Shown piece after piece: positions 38,230 to 47,884 of a DNA stretch of 64,000 nucleotides. The DNA is taken from NCBI GenBank assembly GCA_008360955.1, contig LUCM01005940.1, positions 186,001-250,000 of the forward strand. Reading direction: 5' to 3'. The notes under the pieces are model-generated. The model was not told the DNA's origin. It did no database searches and saw only the letters and a program-made list of their open reading frames with translations. The translations under genes were made by a program, and so were the position numbers. Position 1 is the stretch's first letter. The number at the start of each line of letters is the position of its first letter. This DNA comes from Fasciolopsis buskii (Eukaryota > Platyhelminthes > Trematoda > Plagiorchiida > Fasciolidae).

Positions 38230-39075
38230 CTGCGAAATATTTGGTTCGCAGAAGTAAATTTAGATTGCATTGTGCTGCATAGACTTTTCATATAACAAAT
38301 AATGTCACACTTCAGTCAAAAAACTTAAGGGTAAAATATAATTAATGATTAAGATAAAAATACACACGTCGCTTCGTAAAAATTTATAAAAGAACTCATC
38401 CACGAATAATCATAACACATTATGAACGGTTGCTCAGGAATTCGGCTGAAACCCGGTCACGGTTCGTCAAAAATCGTGCTGAATTTGGGATAGTGGAGTT
38501 CCCATAGATATTGATTCTAGAGGGTATGGAGCAAAACTCGGATCGTGTCGAAATATGAAAGCGACACAGTTTGAAAGGTCGTTGTACAGAGGATGTGTGG
38601 GATCAGGCGGAATTTTGTGAGAAAATTTCTCACATGCTGCTAAGTGTTGATCAAATAGATTGAAGGACAACTCAGTGGTATGAAGGACACCCGGGGAAGA
38701 ATTTTAAAATCATTTTAAGTAACCCTGGACACATTACAGGTGAATAGTAAAGAAGGATCAGAAAAAAACATTAGTATACAAATCACCATGTAGTGCCGAA
38801 GCTTCCTGATTTGAAATGACAACCGTCGGAGGTTCATTGCACAGGTAAAAATGTGAGAAGCCCACTTCAGACTTTTATCAAGAGCAATTCCTAGATATTT
38901 CACAGAATTAAACCCTGGTAAGTGTTTTTGAGTTGTTGGAAGACGGTTCGGCTGGGTAGGCCGACTGGGAGAGAGAACAGACGTTCGAAACATATGCAGT
39001 CCGATCAATATTTTTTCAACCAACTGTTCTTGACTATGTTGTAAGTGTTTCATGCACCAAAGGTTAAGCATATGT
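38230..39075 (-). mobile_element. CR1-like non-LTR retrotransposon, partial and broken, family copy 2
   Basis: It is read on the minus strand. 39071-38715 gives MFRTSVLSPSRPT, VKYLGIALDKSLKWASHIF, AMNLRRLSFQIRKLRHYMV, then a deletion, then LLFTCNVSRVT and NDFKIL. These are the same landmarks as in the plus-strand copy at 32.3-32.7 kb. 38670-38467 gives LAACEKFSHKIPPDPTHPLYNDLS, the C-terminal segment, and the 3' part (about 38460-38230) shares gccgaattcctgagcaacc with copy 1. Stops and a deletion of part of the thumb inactivate it. It lies about 5 kb from copy 1 in the opposite orientation. Confidence 0.8.
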
Positions 39076-39250
39076 CACGATGTTGACGAGTTCAATGTCG
39101 CACCGGATAGGGAGTAGTAATAAGCTCGAATTTGTTCCACTCGCCTGATCCGTTTAAGTTTGGAACCGTAAATCCGTTTTTGCTGCCAGAAATGTTCAGA
39201 ACGTCTGTAAATTTTTCGTTGTTCGAAAGTACTTCCTTACACAATGTCAC

Positions 39251-39735
39251 AGTCCGTAGTGTTCTTCTGTACGGTTGCGAGACCTGGCCTATTCGTGTCG
39301 AGGATGCCCGGCGACATTCTGTGTTTGACCACCGATGTCTGAGACACATTGCTTGTGTGTGGTGTGAACATCGGGTGAGCAAAGACAAGGTTTGTGGTCG
39401 TGTGTTGGGTGCAGACAGTCGTGTTCGGATTGAGATAATCGCTCTACGGTGGTGCAGACATGTACTGCATATGCCAGCTCACCGTCCACTTTTTAATGGT
39501 CTTTTCACACGTGCTGGGCAATGCTGGAAGAATCGAGGTGACGGTCAGACTATGACTTAGTGTAGAGGTATGAAAAAGTTAGTGTCGGCTTTGGCCTTGA
39601 TTGGTGCTTTTCGTCTTACTTGTTGGACCCAAAAGATGAAGATTGCTGTTGATTCGAGAAGCTGTGAGATATGGCTGCGAACCGAAATCGATGGTTCGGA
39701 TTTTGTGTGGGCTATCTGCAGAACTCACCCACATT
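39251..39735 (+). pseudogene. RTE-like reverse transcriptase, C-terminal fragment
   Basis: The open block to 39557 reads TVRSVLLYGCETWPIRVEDARR, then FDHRCLRHIACVWCEHRVS, RVLGADSRVRIEIIALRWCRH and VLHMPAHRPLFNGLFTRAG, the conserved post-palm segment of RTE-like elements. After a stop, MKKLVSALALIGAFRLTCW continues in another frame. It differs clearly from the element at 1-3.2 kb, so it represents another family or an old copy. From 39380 onward the sequence is repeated after the N gap at 40329. Confidence 0.75.
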
Positions 39736-39950
39736 AGAAATAATCAAAAACAACAAAACTTCACAGAATGTTTTTGGTGAAATCACAGGAAAGAAGTTGG
39801 TTGGTTGTCTTACTATTATTTTTCCCTGCAGTTTATCTCTCTTCTGTTAGGTTCCATTTGTTCGTTGTTGCGTTGGCACCGTGATCGTTTTCAAGCTGGT
39901 GTATGACACATATTATGTACATACTATGAAATATTCATCAACAATCGACA
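39736..39950. other. Unassigned sequence between RTE fragment and composite repeat
   Basis: No coding sense and no match outside the doubled region. It could be the 3' end of the RTE copy or the beginning of the composite repeat. Confidence 0.4.
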
Positions 39951-40260
39951 AACCATCGATTCCACACACTTCTGCACTCTTTTTTTCCGACCGGCATCTG
40001 CTGAAATCGAAATGAATCAATGCCTACTTGACGAGTACAAGCTCTGTAGGTCATACCCAAAGCCTTCTTCGTACTTAGGCTACGTGCAGAGAAGTCATCT
40101 ATCAGTAGGGGTCGATCGCTGTGAGCTAACGGACAGTTAGCGTGCAAATCAGTGACGGATAGGTGCAACATCATGTGGTGAAGTTGAACAAACCGTTCAG
40201 AGCCTGCCCGGTAGCGTAATGGCTAAGGCGTTCGACTCACAATCGTTCGTCCCGGGTTCG
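39951..40260 (+). repeat. Composite tRNA-like repeat, family B, copy 3 (cut by assembly gap)
   Basis: The 5' companion part (about 40020-40200, with cccaaagccttcttcgtact and tatcagtaggggtcgatcgc) is followed by gcctgcccggtagcgtaatg, with an A-box-like tagcgtaatggc at 40212-40223. It stops in the B-box region at gggttcg, where the N run begins. The missing tail is present in the post-gap copy. This is the same arrangement as at 14.0-14.4 kb in reverse. Confidence 0.7.
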
Positions 40261-40328
40261 NNNNNNNNNNNNNNNNNNNNNNNNNNNNNNNNNNNNNNNN
40301 NNNNNNNNNNNNNNNNNNNNNNNNNNNN
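40261..40328. other. Assembly gap, 68 N, flanked by a doubled contig end
   Basis: The sequence before the gap (39380-40260) reappears after it (40329-41214). There is no visible difference over the first 700 bases, then at least six substitutions and about a 5-base length difference in the last 180. This is the pattern of two contigs whose overlap was not merged. Frames that run through the N run are artificial. Confidence 0.85.
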
Positions 40329-40690
40329 CAAAGACAAGGTTTGTGGTCGTGTGTTGGGTGCAGACAGTCGTGTTCGGATTGAGATAATCGCTCTACGGTG
40401 GTGCAGACATGTACTGCATATGCCAGCTCACCGTCCACTTTTTAATGGTCTTTTCACACGTGCTGGGCAATGCTGGAAGAATCGAGGTGACGGTCAGACT
40501 ATGACTTAGTGTAGAGGTATGAAAAAGTTAGTGTCGGCTTTGGCCTTGATTGGTGCTTTTCGTCTTACTTGTTGGACCCAAAAGATGAAGATTGCTGTTG
40601 ATTCGAGAAGCTGTGAGATATGGCTGCGAACCGAAATCGATGGTTCGGATTTTGTGTGGGCTATCTGCAGAACTCACCCACATTAGAAAT
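40329..40690 (+). pseudogene. RTE-like reverse transcriptase fragment, duplicate of 39380-39741
   Basis: The codons from KDKVCGRVLGADSR to the stop after GDGQTMT, and the following out-of-frame MKKLVSALAL, are the same as left of the gap. It should be treated as the same locus until the gap is resolved; it adds no new gene content. Confidence 0.7.
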
Positions 40691-40898
40691 AATCAAAAAC
40701 AACAAAACTTCACAGAATGTTTTTGGTGAAATCACAGGAAAGAAGTTGGTTGGTTGTCTTACTATTATTTTTCCCTGCAGTTTATCTCTCTTCTGTTAGG
40801 TTCCATTTGTTCGTTGTTGCGTTGGCACCGTGATCGTTTTCAAGCTGGTGTATGACACATATTATGTACATACTATGAAATATTCATCAACAATCGAC

Positions 40899-41350
40899 AA
40901 ACCATCGATTCCACACACTTCTGCACTCTTTTTTTCCGACCGGCATCTGCTGAAATCGAAATGAATCAATGCCTACTTGACGAGTACAAGCTCTGTAGGT
41001 CATACCCAAAGCCTTCTTCGTACTTAGGCTACCTGCAGAGAAGTCATCTATCAGTAGGGGTCGATCGCTGTGAGGTAACGGACAGTAACCGTGCAAACCA
41101 GTGACGGATAGGTGCGACATCATGTGGTGAAGTTGAACAAACCGTTCAGAGCCTGCCCGGTAGCGTAATGGCTAAGGCGTTCGACTCACAATCGCTCGTC
41201 CTTGTTCGGGTTCGCGCCCCAGTTCAGGCGCGGTGGATATGCACAGCTGATAATTCCTAACAAGGATGAAACAGCTGTACAGTGCTTCCATGGTTTCTTT
41301 ATGGTGAGTTGAGTGATGATATCACATGGTGAATTATTTCATGATTACAA
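40899..41350 (+). repeat. Composite tRNA-like repeat, family B, copy 4
   Basis: This is the only plus-strand copy with both the companion part (about 40969-41150) and the complete tRNA-like part and tail. It has an A-box-like tagcgtaatggc at 41161-41172, a B-box-like gggttcgcgcccc at 41208-41220, and gcgcggtggatatgcacagc, gtacagtgcttccatggttt and gtgaattatttcatga at the end. Its head is probably the same locus as copy 3. The sequence between the boxes has a 5-base insertion (ttgtt) relative to the others. Confidence 0.7.
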
Positions 41351-41354
41351 TTAC

Positions 41355-44300
41355 ATTAATGAAATTTTCCTTTGCTCGTCGATTGGTTCAGCTGCACGGT
41401 GCGTACGGAATAACCTAGCCTGTGTTGTACTGTTCGATTTCCACACGCACAAGCTTGAATTTCAGCGGTACTGAAATGAGAATTGGAAATTACCGCTGTC
41501 CTTGATACAGTAATATCGGGAATAGAATATAAAATGTGATTCGAAAAAGTTGTCCCTTGGGTCGGCTGTGTGACTAGATTTTTGTTCACGGGTATTCGAT
41601 CGAGGAGGGCTGCTGCAGAGGCTATTTCTGAAAGAGCATAAAACAAATAATGAATCTACTTCTGGAATCGAAACGATATTTGAACTGATGTTCACCTAGA
41701 AGATAAGAAGGGCCTACGAGTAACTTTGACGCAATTGCACACAAGCACTATTCTGCAGGACATAGTGTATTGACCAGACCAAAAAAAAAAATCAAGAAGT
41801 TGTCGGACGGAAGTAGAAGTTGCAGTATACTTTACGAAGCGACGGAACACGACACACATACACAAATATACAGTGCATTTCAAAAGGGGACTTTGGTTGT
41901 TTCTTCCAAGCAAGCTCGATAGGGACTTGAACACAGACAGTTGTTGATGGAAGAGACTGAGCATTTAAAACGAACACGGTCATTGTGTCTACGGATGGAT
42001 GGGAGGTAAATCGTCTGGCCTAGGCATGGCTGTAACCGTGGCGCCATCAACAAATTTGAAAACCCAACCCTTATTTATGGGTTAAATTCCGTCACACTGA
42101 GTGGAAAGAAGTCGTGATGGGATGGATGTGGCCGGTTTAATCAATAAATAAAGATGTTGCTTTTGAATGAACGAGACGGGAAAAATTTCTTCCCGGCCAC
42201 AAAATATCCGAATCCCGGATCACACGTGTTTTCCACTCAACCTTCTAGAAGCAAAGGTAGAACTAATATTGCTACTCTCGTTTTCGATGTTATAAGACAC
42301 TTGCATAGCCGTTTCGGTGTCACCGGCCTTGTGCACCTGTCGAAAAAGTCAGCGTAATCGTTTCATCCAGGAGGATATTTCCGTTCTATTATGTATAGAA
42401 ACGTGTTCGAAGGGACACCAAAAACATTCCAGAATGGCAGCGAAAATTTCCCGGGAAATCTGGAAATGAAAATTAGGAGGAAATAAGGTCAAGAATGACG
42501 TCTGAAAAGCGAAAACTTTAAGGAAGACAAGTTGTTCAGACGAAATTTCGTCAGCTTCGAGTTAACAAAGACTTTGTAAGCAGGACGAGATTATTCTTCT
42601 GGTCTCACAGCGATGACATAGCAATTGCTGACAATGCCAACAACACGTTGCTCGTATTGGATTCGTAAGAAAGGACTCGGTCAAGATTTGCAGTTCCACG
42701 AGTAGGTTGAAGGCTTAAACCCTTCCGGCAGAATGCAGTTACGGTTAAAATCGTCTAAGATCAAATAACCGTTGTAATTAGGAAACAACGAGAGGAAAGA
42801 TAAATCTAAAAGCTAGACAGCTTTTTGCTTGGAAACAAAAGGGATCCTATAAAATTTACTGTTAACAGTACTATTGAAATGACGAGACCTAAAAAGAGAA
42901 GAAACAGTTAATGAGCTAATACTGTTTTGGAAGTAGGAAAAGTTCACATCTGAATTGCATTCACCTAGGATTCTTGCAAGAATTGTACAAATGTGTTACA
43001 GTAAATGTAGGAATTCAGTATGCAGGGTAAGTCAGCTATTGTTGCTTTACAAATATTCAATGTTAGGAGGTTTACCAATGGGATCGCCATTTTGTAGCTC
43101 GATGTGTTTTTGCAGCTAGCCATCTAGCTTCGGTGACAACGTTTCCTTAGCGTCAAAAATCAACGAAATGCGAGGAAACCGAGTCCAAGGTGTGTGATTA
43201 AACAAGCCGGATTGAATCCCTTGAGTGAGACCAATGGAAAGACAGCTTTATCCGCATTTTAATAAACCAGGGCTGTGCAATGAACACAGCCAATCAAGTT
43301 ACGTACGGCAGAAAACGGCGACTAAAGGCAACTTTTTATTTGGGTGTTACACGGATGACATTAGATCGTGAACTTTTACGGTATACCAGAAATTTTGTAT
43401 TGTATTATATTATACAGATTTTCGTATACATAAAAATGTCATATTTCAGTAAAAATCATAAGGGAACCAAACTTCCCGCAAGAAAACAGCGAAATAACAG
43501 TGACACGGAGTTGTAACGCAGTCAAAGAGCGCGCGCATTGTGAAAAGAAAAAATAGTTCCTAATAAGATGCTATCCTCCATAACTTTAATTTGGAACATC
43601 TGCTCCACTGAGTGCCCAGGGCGCATAACGAACTGACAAATTTGGCAGTGTATCATTTCGGGACAAATATTTGTGACAAAGATATGGGTTGACTTCTGAG
43701 CTGAAAAAAAACAAGGTCGCATATTCACTCGAACCCTATCAAGTGACCCTAAACTAGCATATCTTATTCTGGTAGATGTGCTGGATGTGTTGAGCAATCC
43801 GCTCTGGGAATCTAAATAAATCTGTTAATTTCAGTTCGTTTTTGACAAAGGGTGATCTTTCTTTCATTGATATAATTTGCTTTGGGCTGAGACCTGCAAA
43901 AAATCAAATAGTCAGAATCAGAGTAAAAGAACAATAGTAAATACACATGCAAAGAATATGGGAGGCCATTGAATAAATGAAGAGAGATTTGATATAGAAG
44001 TGTGTGGTTGAACATAGTCTTAGGCCATGCTACTTATCGTCTCCAACTATCCCATTTAAGAGGTCCATGTTCAATGTAAACTGTCGGTCCGACCGCATCT
44101 GCCTGGATGAGCACGCTAAATAGACTTGATTTAAATCGTATATGATATTGCCCATTCACATCTTGACCGGGTAATTGATTCGCAAGGAGCACTGCGAATA
44201 CCCGTTACCCGGAATGCGTAACAGGATGATTCATAGAGAGCCAAACTCATGGTTTCAATTAGGGCTTTTTCTCTGAAACTCGGTAAACCGTACCGAACCT

Positions 44301-44550
44301 CCTCATTGCTGCTCATATATCTTTTCATCATGTAAGGTGCCAACTAGAGCATCCAAACGCCAATGTCTTGCGCTTATCTTCAGTTTGAAACGCTCATCTG
44401 TCTGAACTGTGACAGAACGCAGATTCCATTTCCGCAGTACACCAAAAAAACTTTGAATAGTAATTAGATGTCAAAATGACTTAACAGATATCTCAGATTT
44501 GTTAAAATCAGATGAGCCATCTGCATGTATGATAACACTTTCTGCTGTTA
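41355..44550. other. Noncoding stretch, no gene recognised
   Basis: About 3.2 kb with frames up to 96 codons, none recognised. A phrase gggacttgaacacagacag at 41921-41939 resembles the reverse complement of a tRNA B-box but has no partner A-box; it is not called. Confidence 0.45.
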
Positions 44551-44555
44551 TACAA

Positions 44556-44740
44556 GCCGGCGGTGACCAAGCGGATAAGGTCATGGCATTTGAACGTGAA
44601 GCTCGTGGGTTCGAATCCTCCCACCGCCGGTCAGCTTTCCCACTTGGCAGCTTTGTGTGCTGGCTACGGCCCCATTCCTGAAGGTGATGCACGCGTTTAT
44701 TTCATTCTTAACGGAAGTAAAAGGTGAAAGAAGAAAGAAA
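44556..44740 (+). repeat. tRNA-derived SINE, family A, copy 4 (best preserved head)
   Basis: The tRNA-like head keeps a perfect 9-bp acceptor-type pairing, CCGGCGGTG at 44557-44565 with CACCGCCGG at 44622-44630. The D-arm region has accaagcggataagg (A-box), and the B-box gggttcgaatcc lies at 44607-44618. The spacing leaves room for a long variable arm, as in tRNA-Ser or tRNA-Leu. The body has cttggcagctttgtgtgctg and ggaagtaaaaggtgaaag, ending in a GAAA-rich tail. It could in principle fold as a tRNA, but the attached body marks it as a SINE. Confidence 0.85.
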
Positions 44741-44744
44741 GAAA

Positions 44745-45010
44745 AAACTTTCCAGTCACACTTGGTGAAATGGTAAACTCGGAGCTGCCGTGTGGTATGT
44801 AAAACAATAAAACAATTTCTGGGCAAATATTCAATGTGAACTTGAACGTAATTGTGCTGAAAAGCAGCCTTTATCTAACCGAATAATTTCATCTTCGTCG
44901 GTAAACATCGACCAACAGTTCCTGGCACCCATGACATCAGAGGTTGTAATGATCGAACTGTGACTGGTTATTTTCAGTTTAAGTAAATTTCCACCTCAGT
45001 TCCTTTCTTT
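44745..45010. other. Spacer between two family A SINEs
   Basis: About 270 bp of AT-rich sequence without features. Confidence 0.5.
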
Positions 45011-45013
45011 GTC

Positions 45014-45160
45014 GGCCGGCGGTGGCCAAACAGATAAGGTCGCGGGTTCGAATGCCCTCCCCCCCGGCCGGTCAACTTCCTCACTTGGCTTCGGCCTCTT
45101 TTCCGAGTAGTGATGTACACTGTTATCTCATTAATAAAGGAAGTAAAAGGTAAAAAGGCT
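45014..45160 (+). repeat. tRNA-derived SINE, family A, copy 5 (internally deleted)
   Basis: The head ggccggcggtggccaaacag is followed directly by ataaggtcgcgggttcgaat. About 25 bases of the anticodon and variable-arm region are missing relative to copy 4. B-box-like gggttcgaatgccc begins at 45044. The body has tcacttggcttcggcc, tgatgtacactgttatctcat and taataaaggaagtaaaagg. It lies 275 bp from copy 4 on the same strand. Confidence 0.75.
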
Positions 45161-45164
45161 AAAG

Positions 45165-46255
45165 AAGAAATGAGAATTTCACGTTTGGAAACACCACTTT
45201 CCTTGCAAGAACGTAATTCTGTACCTTTCCAGTCAAGCAATCTTTTATTGAACAAAAATGGCAAATATATTTTATAGGTAGCTAATTTGTGACTGAAATC
45301 GTCTAGAAAAATGGCATCTCTGAAAGTTAGTCCCAGGTGACCGATAAAATACTTCCGATGAATTATTGTGTGATTCTTGATCGGACTCATCATCAATTTA
45401 CGCTCCTAATGATTCATATGAGAACCGATGGAGGAGTACACAAGTAAGCTCTGGAGTGGATGGGAGAGTTTCGGGAAGTGTATGCCTCATGAACGGTAAT
45501 TATTCTGAAACTAGTCATGTGCTTCCGGTTAAACTTTATTGTCGCATATAGTTATGCAAGATATTAACAGAAACGAAATTTGTCATCTTATTTGAGTCTT
45601 CGGAAAAGAACAAGAAACCGTATTATTATACGAAGTAGGTCGAATCGCGGTTCTGTTAAGGTCTTATATTGGTTTGGGAATGTTTTTAGCAGTCAAATAA
45701 AAGAACGGAGGATGAAAGAAAAAATGACAAACATCTCCATTGGTGACGAACTTGTGCGAATGACAATTAGAAACACCTTACCGGATTTGGGTGTTCGCCT
45801 AGACAACCAGAAAACAGGCGAAATTGTTTATCACGCTTCAATGAGAAGAAGACAGAGAACTCCAAGGACACCCAAAAGTCCCATCACTTCCAGACTGCGG
45901 ATGAGCGTACTCGTGGGTCTAGGGACTATGCATCTGTACCCCACACTAAGCTTTGAGCAGAAACGGGTTCGTTTGTTTAGACGTGCAATCGGATTACTGG
46001 GCTGAAAAATAAACCACCTAGTGTCGTGCATCATCGCTTCTCCGTCTTTAACTTCACTCTTCACTTTGCCTATCCTGTCTCTAGACCGTTATCGTCCGTT
46101 CCCGTTATCTCAAGTGAGGGCAACCAGTGTCTACCGGCAAACAGTTAGCCTTACCTACTTAGTAAAATCATTACCGATTTGTAGGGTGTTTGGCTTGCAT
46201 TAGTGCGCCCTTGCGACCGTCGCGTTTTGATTGGTGTATCTTGTTAGATGCATTT
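45165..46255. other. Noncoding stretch, one long unrecognised frame
   Basis: A 141-codon plus-strand frame (45580-46005) is the longest single-frame block here. It is arginine- and lysine-rich (EERRMKEKMTNISIGD-like stretch, then MRRRQRTPRTPKSP) with no known domain. A minus-strand frame covers its end. It is not called as a gene for lack of splice signals or homology that I can recognise. Confidence 0.4.
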
Positions 46256-46262
46256 CACGTAA

Positions 46263-46516
46263 TTCAGTTCATGGCTTTTTTGTCCAATCCGGACCGCTCA
46301 TCCTGATTGGTTGGCTCAGCTCCCTTTACAAATTTCACAGTCCGCACTATTGCCTTCCAATTAGGCCAATGTCAGTTGGCCGCTGGTAGCCAATGGGATA
46401 ACGCGACCTCACTGTGATCCTGCGTTTTACACGTGCTTGATGTCTGGCAAGATCGGGTTGCATCCACGCCTGTACAGTGATCGTGATTTGTCTGACACGA
46501 CACAGCGTCGCACAAC
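46263..46516 (+). repeat. Dispersed repeat, family C, copy 1 (possible third tRNA-like SINE)
   Basis: About 254 bp homologous to 54657-54918. Shared phrases include cgaatccgg / ccaatccgg, the gctggtagccaatgggat region, gttgcatcca and gatcgtgatttgtct. A-box-like tagccaatggg (46387-46397) and B-box-like ggttgcatcc (46456-46465) occur in the right order but farther apart than usual. The minus strand is open across part of both copies, with similar residues (RQITI, WMQ, RSRYP, GYQ), which is probably a by-product of shared ancestry. The class is unproven. Confidence 0.55.
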
Positions 46517-46519
46517 TAT

Positions 46520-47465
46520 CGTCAACCAATGAAGCGCCTCTGTCAAACAGACGAAAAAGTCAGTGACTGTCATTCCCTCACACCTAGTTCTTCATATTTA
46601 AATTTACTGACATTAAGTTTTTAGAAATCTTAGGTTGCTAACGAACTCTTTTGATCGTAATCCAATTACGAAGCCGTAAAAACTTAAACAGGCTGACAGT
46701 GAAATGATAAGATATACCCGAAAAAGCAGATTGCTTGAAACATCACAGAACGACTCGTAGACTGTCTCAAAGCACCAGACTGAATGCAAAACGGTCTGAC
46801 TATTCGCAAGCATACTTGACCTATTGAAATCAAACGACTGTAACTTTCATTGGTAACAATTAGACGTTGGTTTTGTGCACGCGCTCGGTCCCGTTGATCA
46901 GACTGTACGCATTTCATGAGTTCTGTTAAAGGACTACGGAAAAATCACGTGACCAATTTGTTTGTTATATTCTTAAGACTAATACCTGTTATTTTCTTCA
47001 GAGACCTGGCCACCTTAGTCCTGAATCACAGCGATGTGCAATTAGCACCAATCCGGGGTTTCTTGTTTTTGTTTCCCGGTGAACCTTAATGGCACAACGT
47101 AGGCTAACATTGTTCCATACAGACAGTGACAAAATCAACGACCAGAATTTCTCGCATAACTTAATTTGTTTGTTTACTTGTGTTAATGTTTAAGTTACTT
47201 CTGAAAACTTCCTTTTTTGTGAAACTTTGTCTTAGAACTGTACAAAAATGGTGATATTGAATTTCTAGAAACATTCAACTCATGAGATACTACAAATCTC
47301 ATTGAAATATTCATTCTGTGCATTAATTTCACCTGACAACTTCTGGGATTTGATGCAGGTGACAGAATCTGGTACTTTATGGATAGTCTGTTGTGTTTTA
47401 TAAAGCCTAGTATTGTTTCACATAAACTCTTCGTAGATTCTCGAGCAGTTCATTGATAATAGGCT
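46520..47465. other. Noncoding stretch, no gene recognised
   Basis: No supportable feature. If the minus-strand exon at 47472-47779 is real, this is its downstream intron. Confidence 0.45.
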
Positions 47466-47471
47466 ACTCAC

Positions 47472-47779
47472 CTCCTTATTACGGAATACACTAAATCATA
47501 TTTTTCGTTAAATGGTTCACATCGTGATTTGACGTCCATATGATATTGGTGCCTATGTCCTTCTTCATTGAACTGACACAAAGTCTGCGAATCTATCACA
47601 TGATTGTTCTGGTAACGCGGGACAGCTTTCCGTTTTCCACCGGAAAGGTGATGGAAACTGATTTTATCCAACCGGCACATAGCCTTTGACGCATTATTGA
47701 ATACCATTGGTAGGGTTAAGTGGGATTCCAGTGTAGGAACTTGGGCACAGGAAAATCCAGTCGAACTCGACATGACACG
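47472..47779 (-). CDS. Internal exon candidate of an unrecognised gene
   Basis: On the minus strand a pyrimidine-rich acceptor (ggctctttgtcctgccaag) precedes 308 nt open in one frame, ending at a consensus donor AG-gtgagt (donor at 47471-47466). The product would start RVMSSSTGFSCAQVPTL and contain CRLDKISFHHLSGGKRKAV and DVKSRCEPFNEKYDLVYSV. A second minus frame (47876-47694) overlaps the 5' half and also looks protein-like, with a CQAC pair and PLNPTNG. The true start could therefore lie upstream with a frame error between them, or only one frame is real. I do not recognise the family. Confidence 0.35.
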
Positions 47780-47884
47780 CTTGGCAGGACAAAGAGCCAA
47801 AGCTGTGGTACATAACACAAAATAAGTCTTCAACTAATTCATCAAATAAACTGCTCCCTTGTTCTTCGAAACACATCGACCGTA

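Noticed and set aside
40219..40509. Frames running through the 68-N gap that join tRNA-like repeat to RTE coding sequence
   Set aside because: The junction is made of N and flanked by a doubled contig end, so the fusion is artificial.
44556..44632. Possible functional tRNA gene (Ser or Leu type)
   Set aside because: The head folds well, but it is joined to the SINE body shared with four other copies, so it is better explained as a SINE head.
45580..46005. 141-codon basic plus-strand frame
   Set aside because: No family recognised and no supporting signals; left as noncoding.
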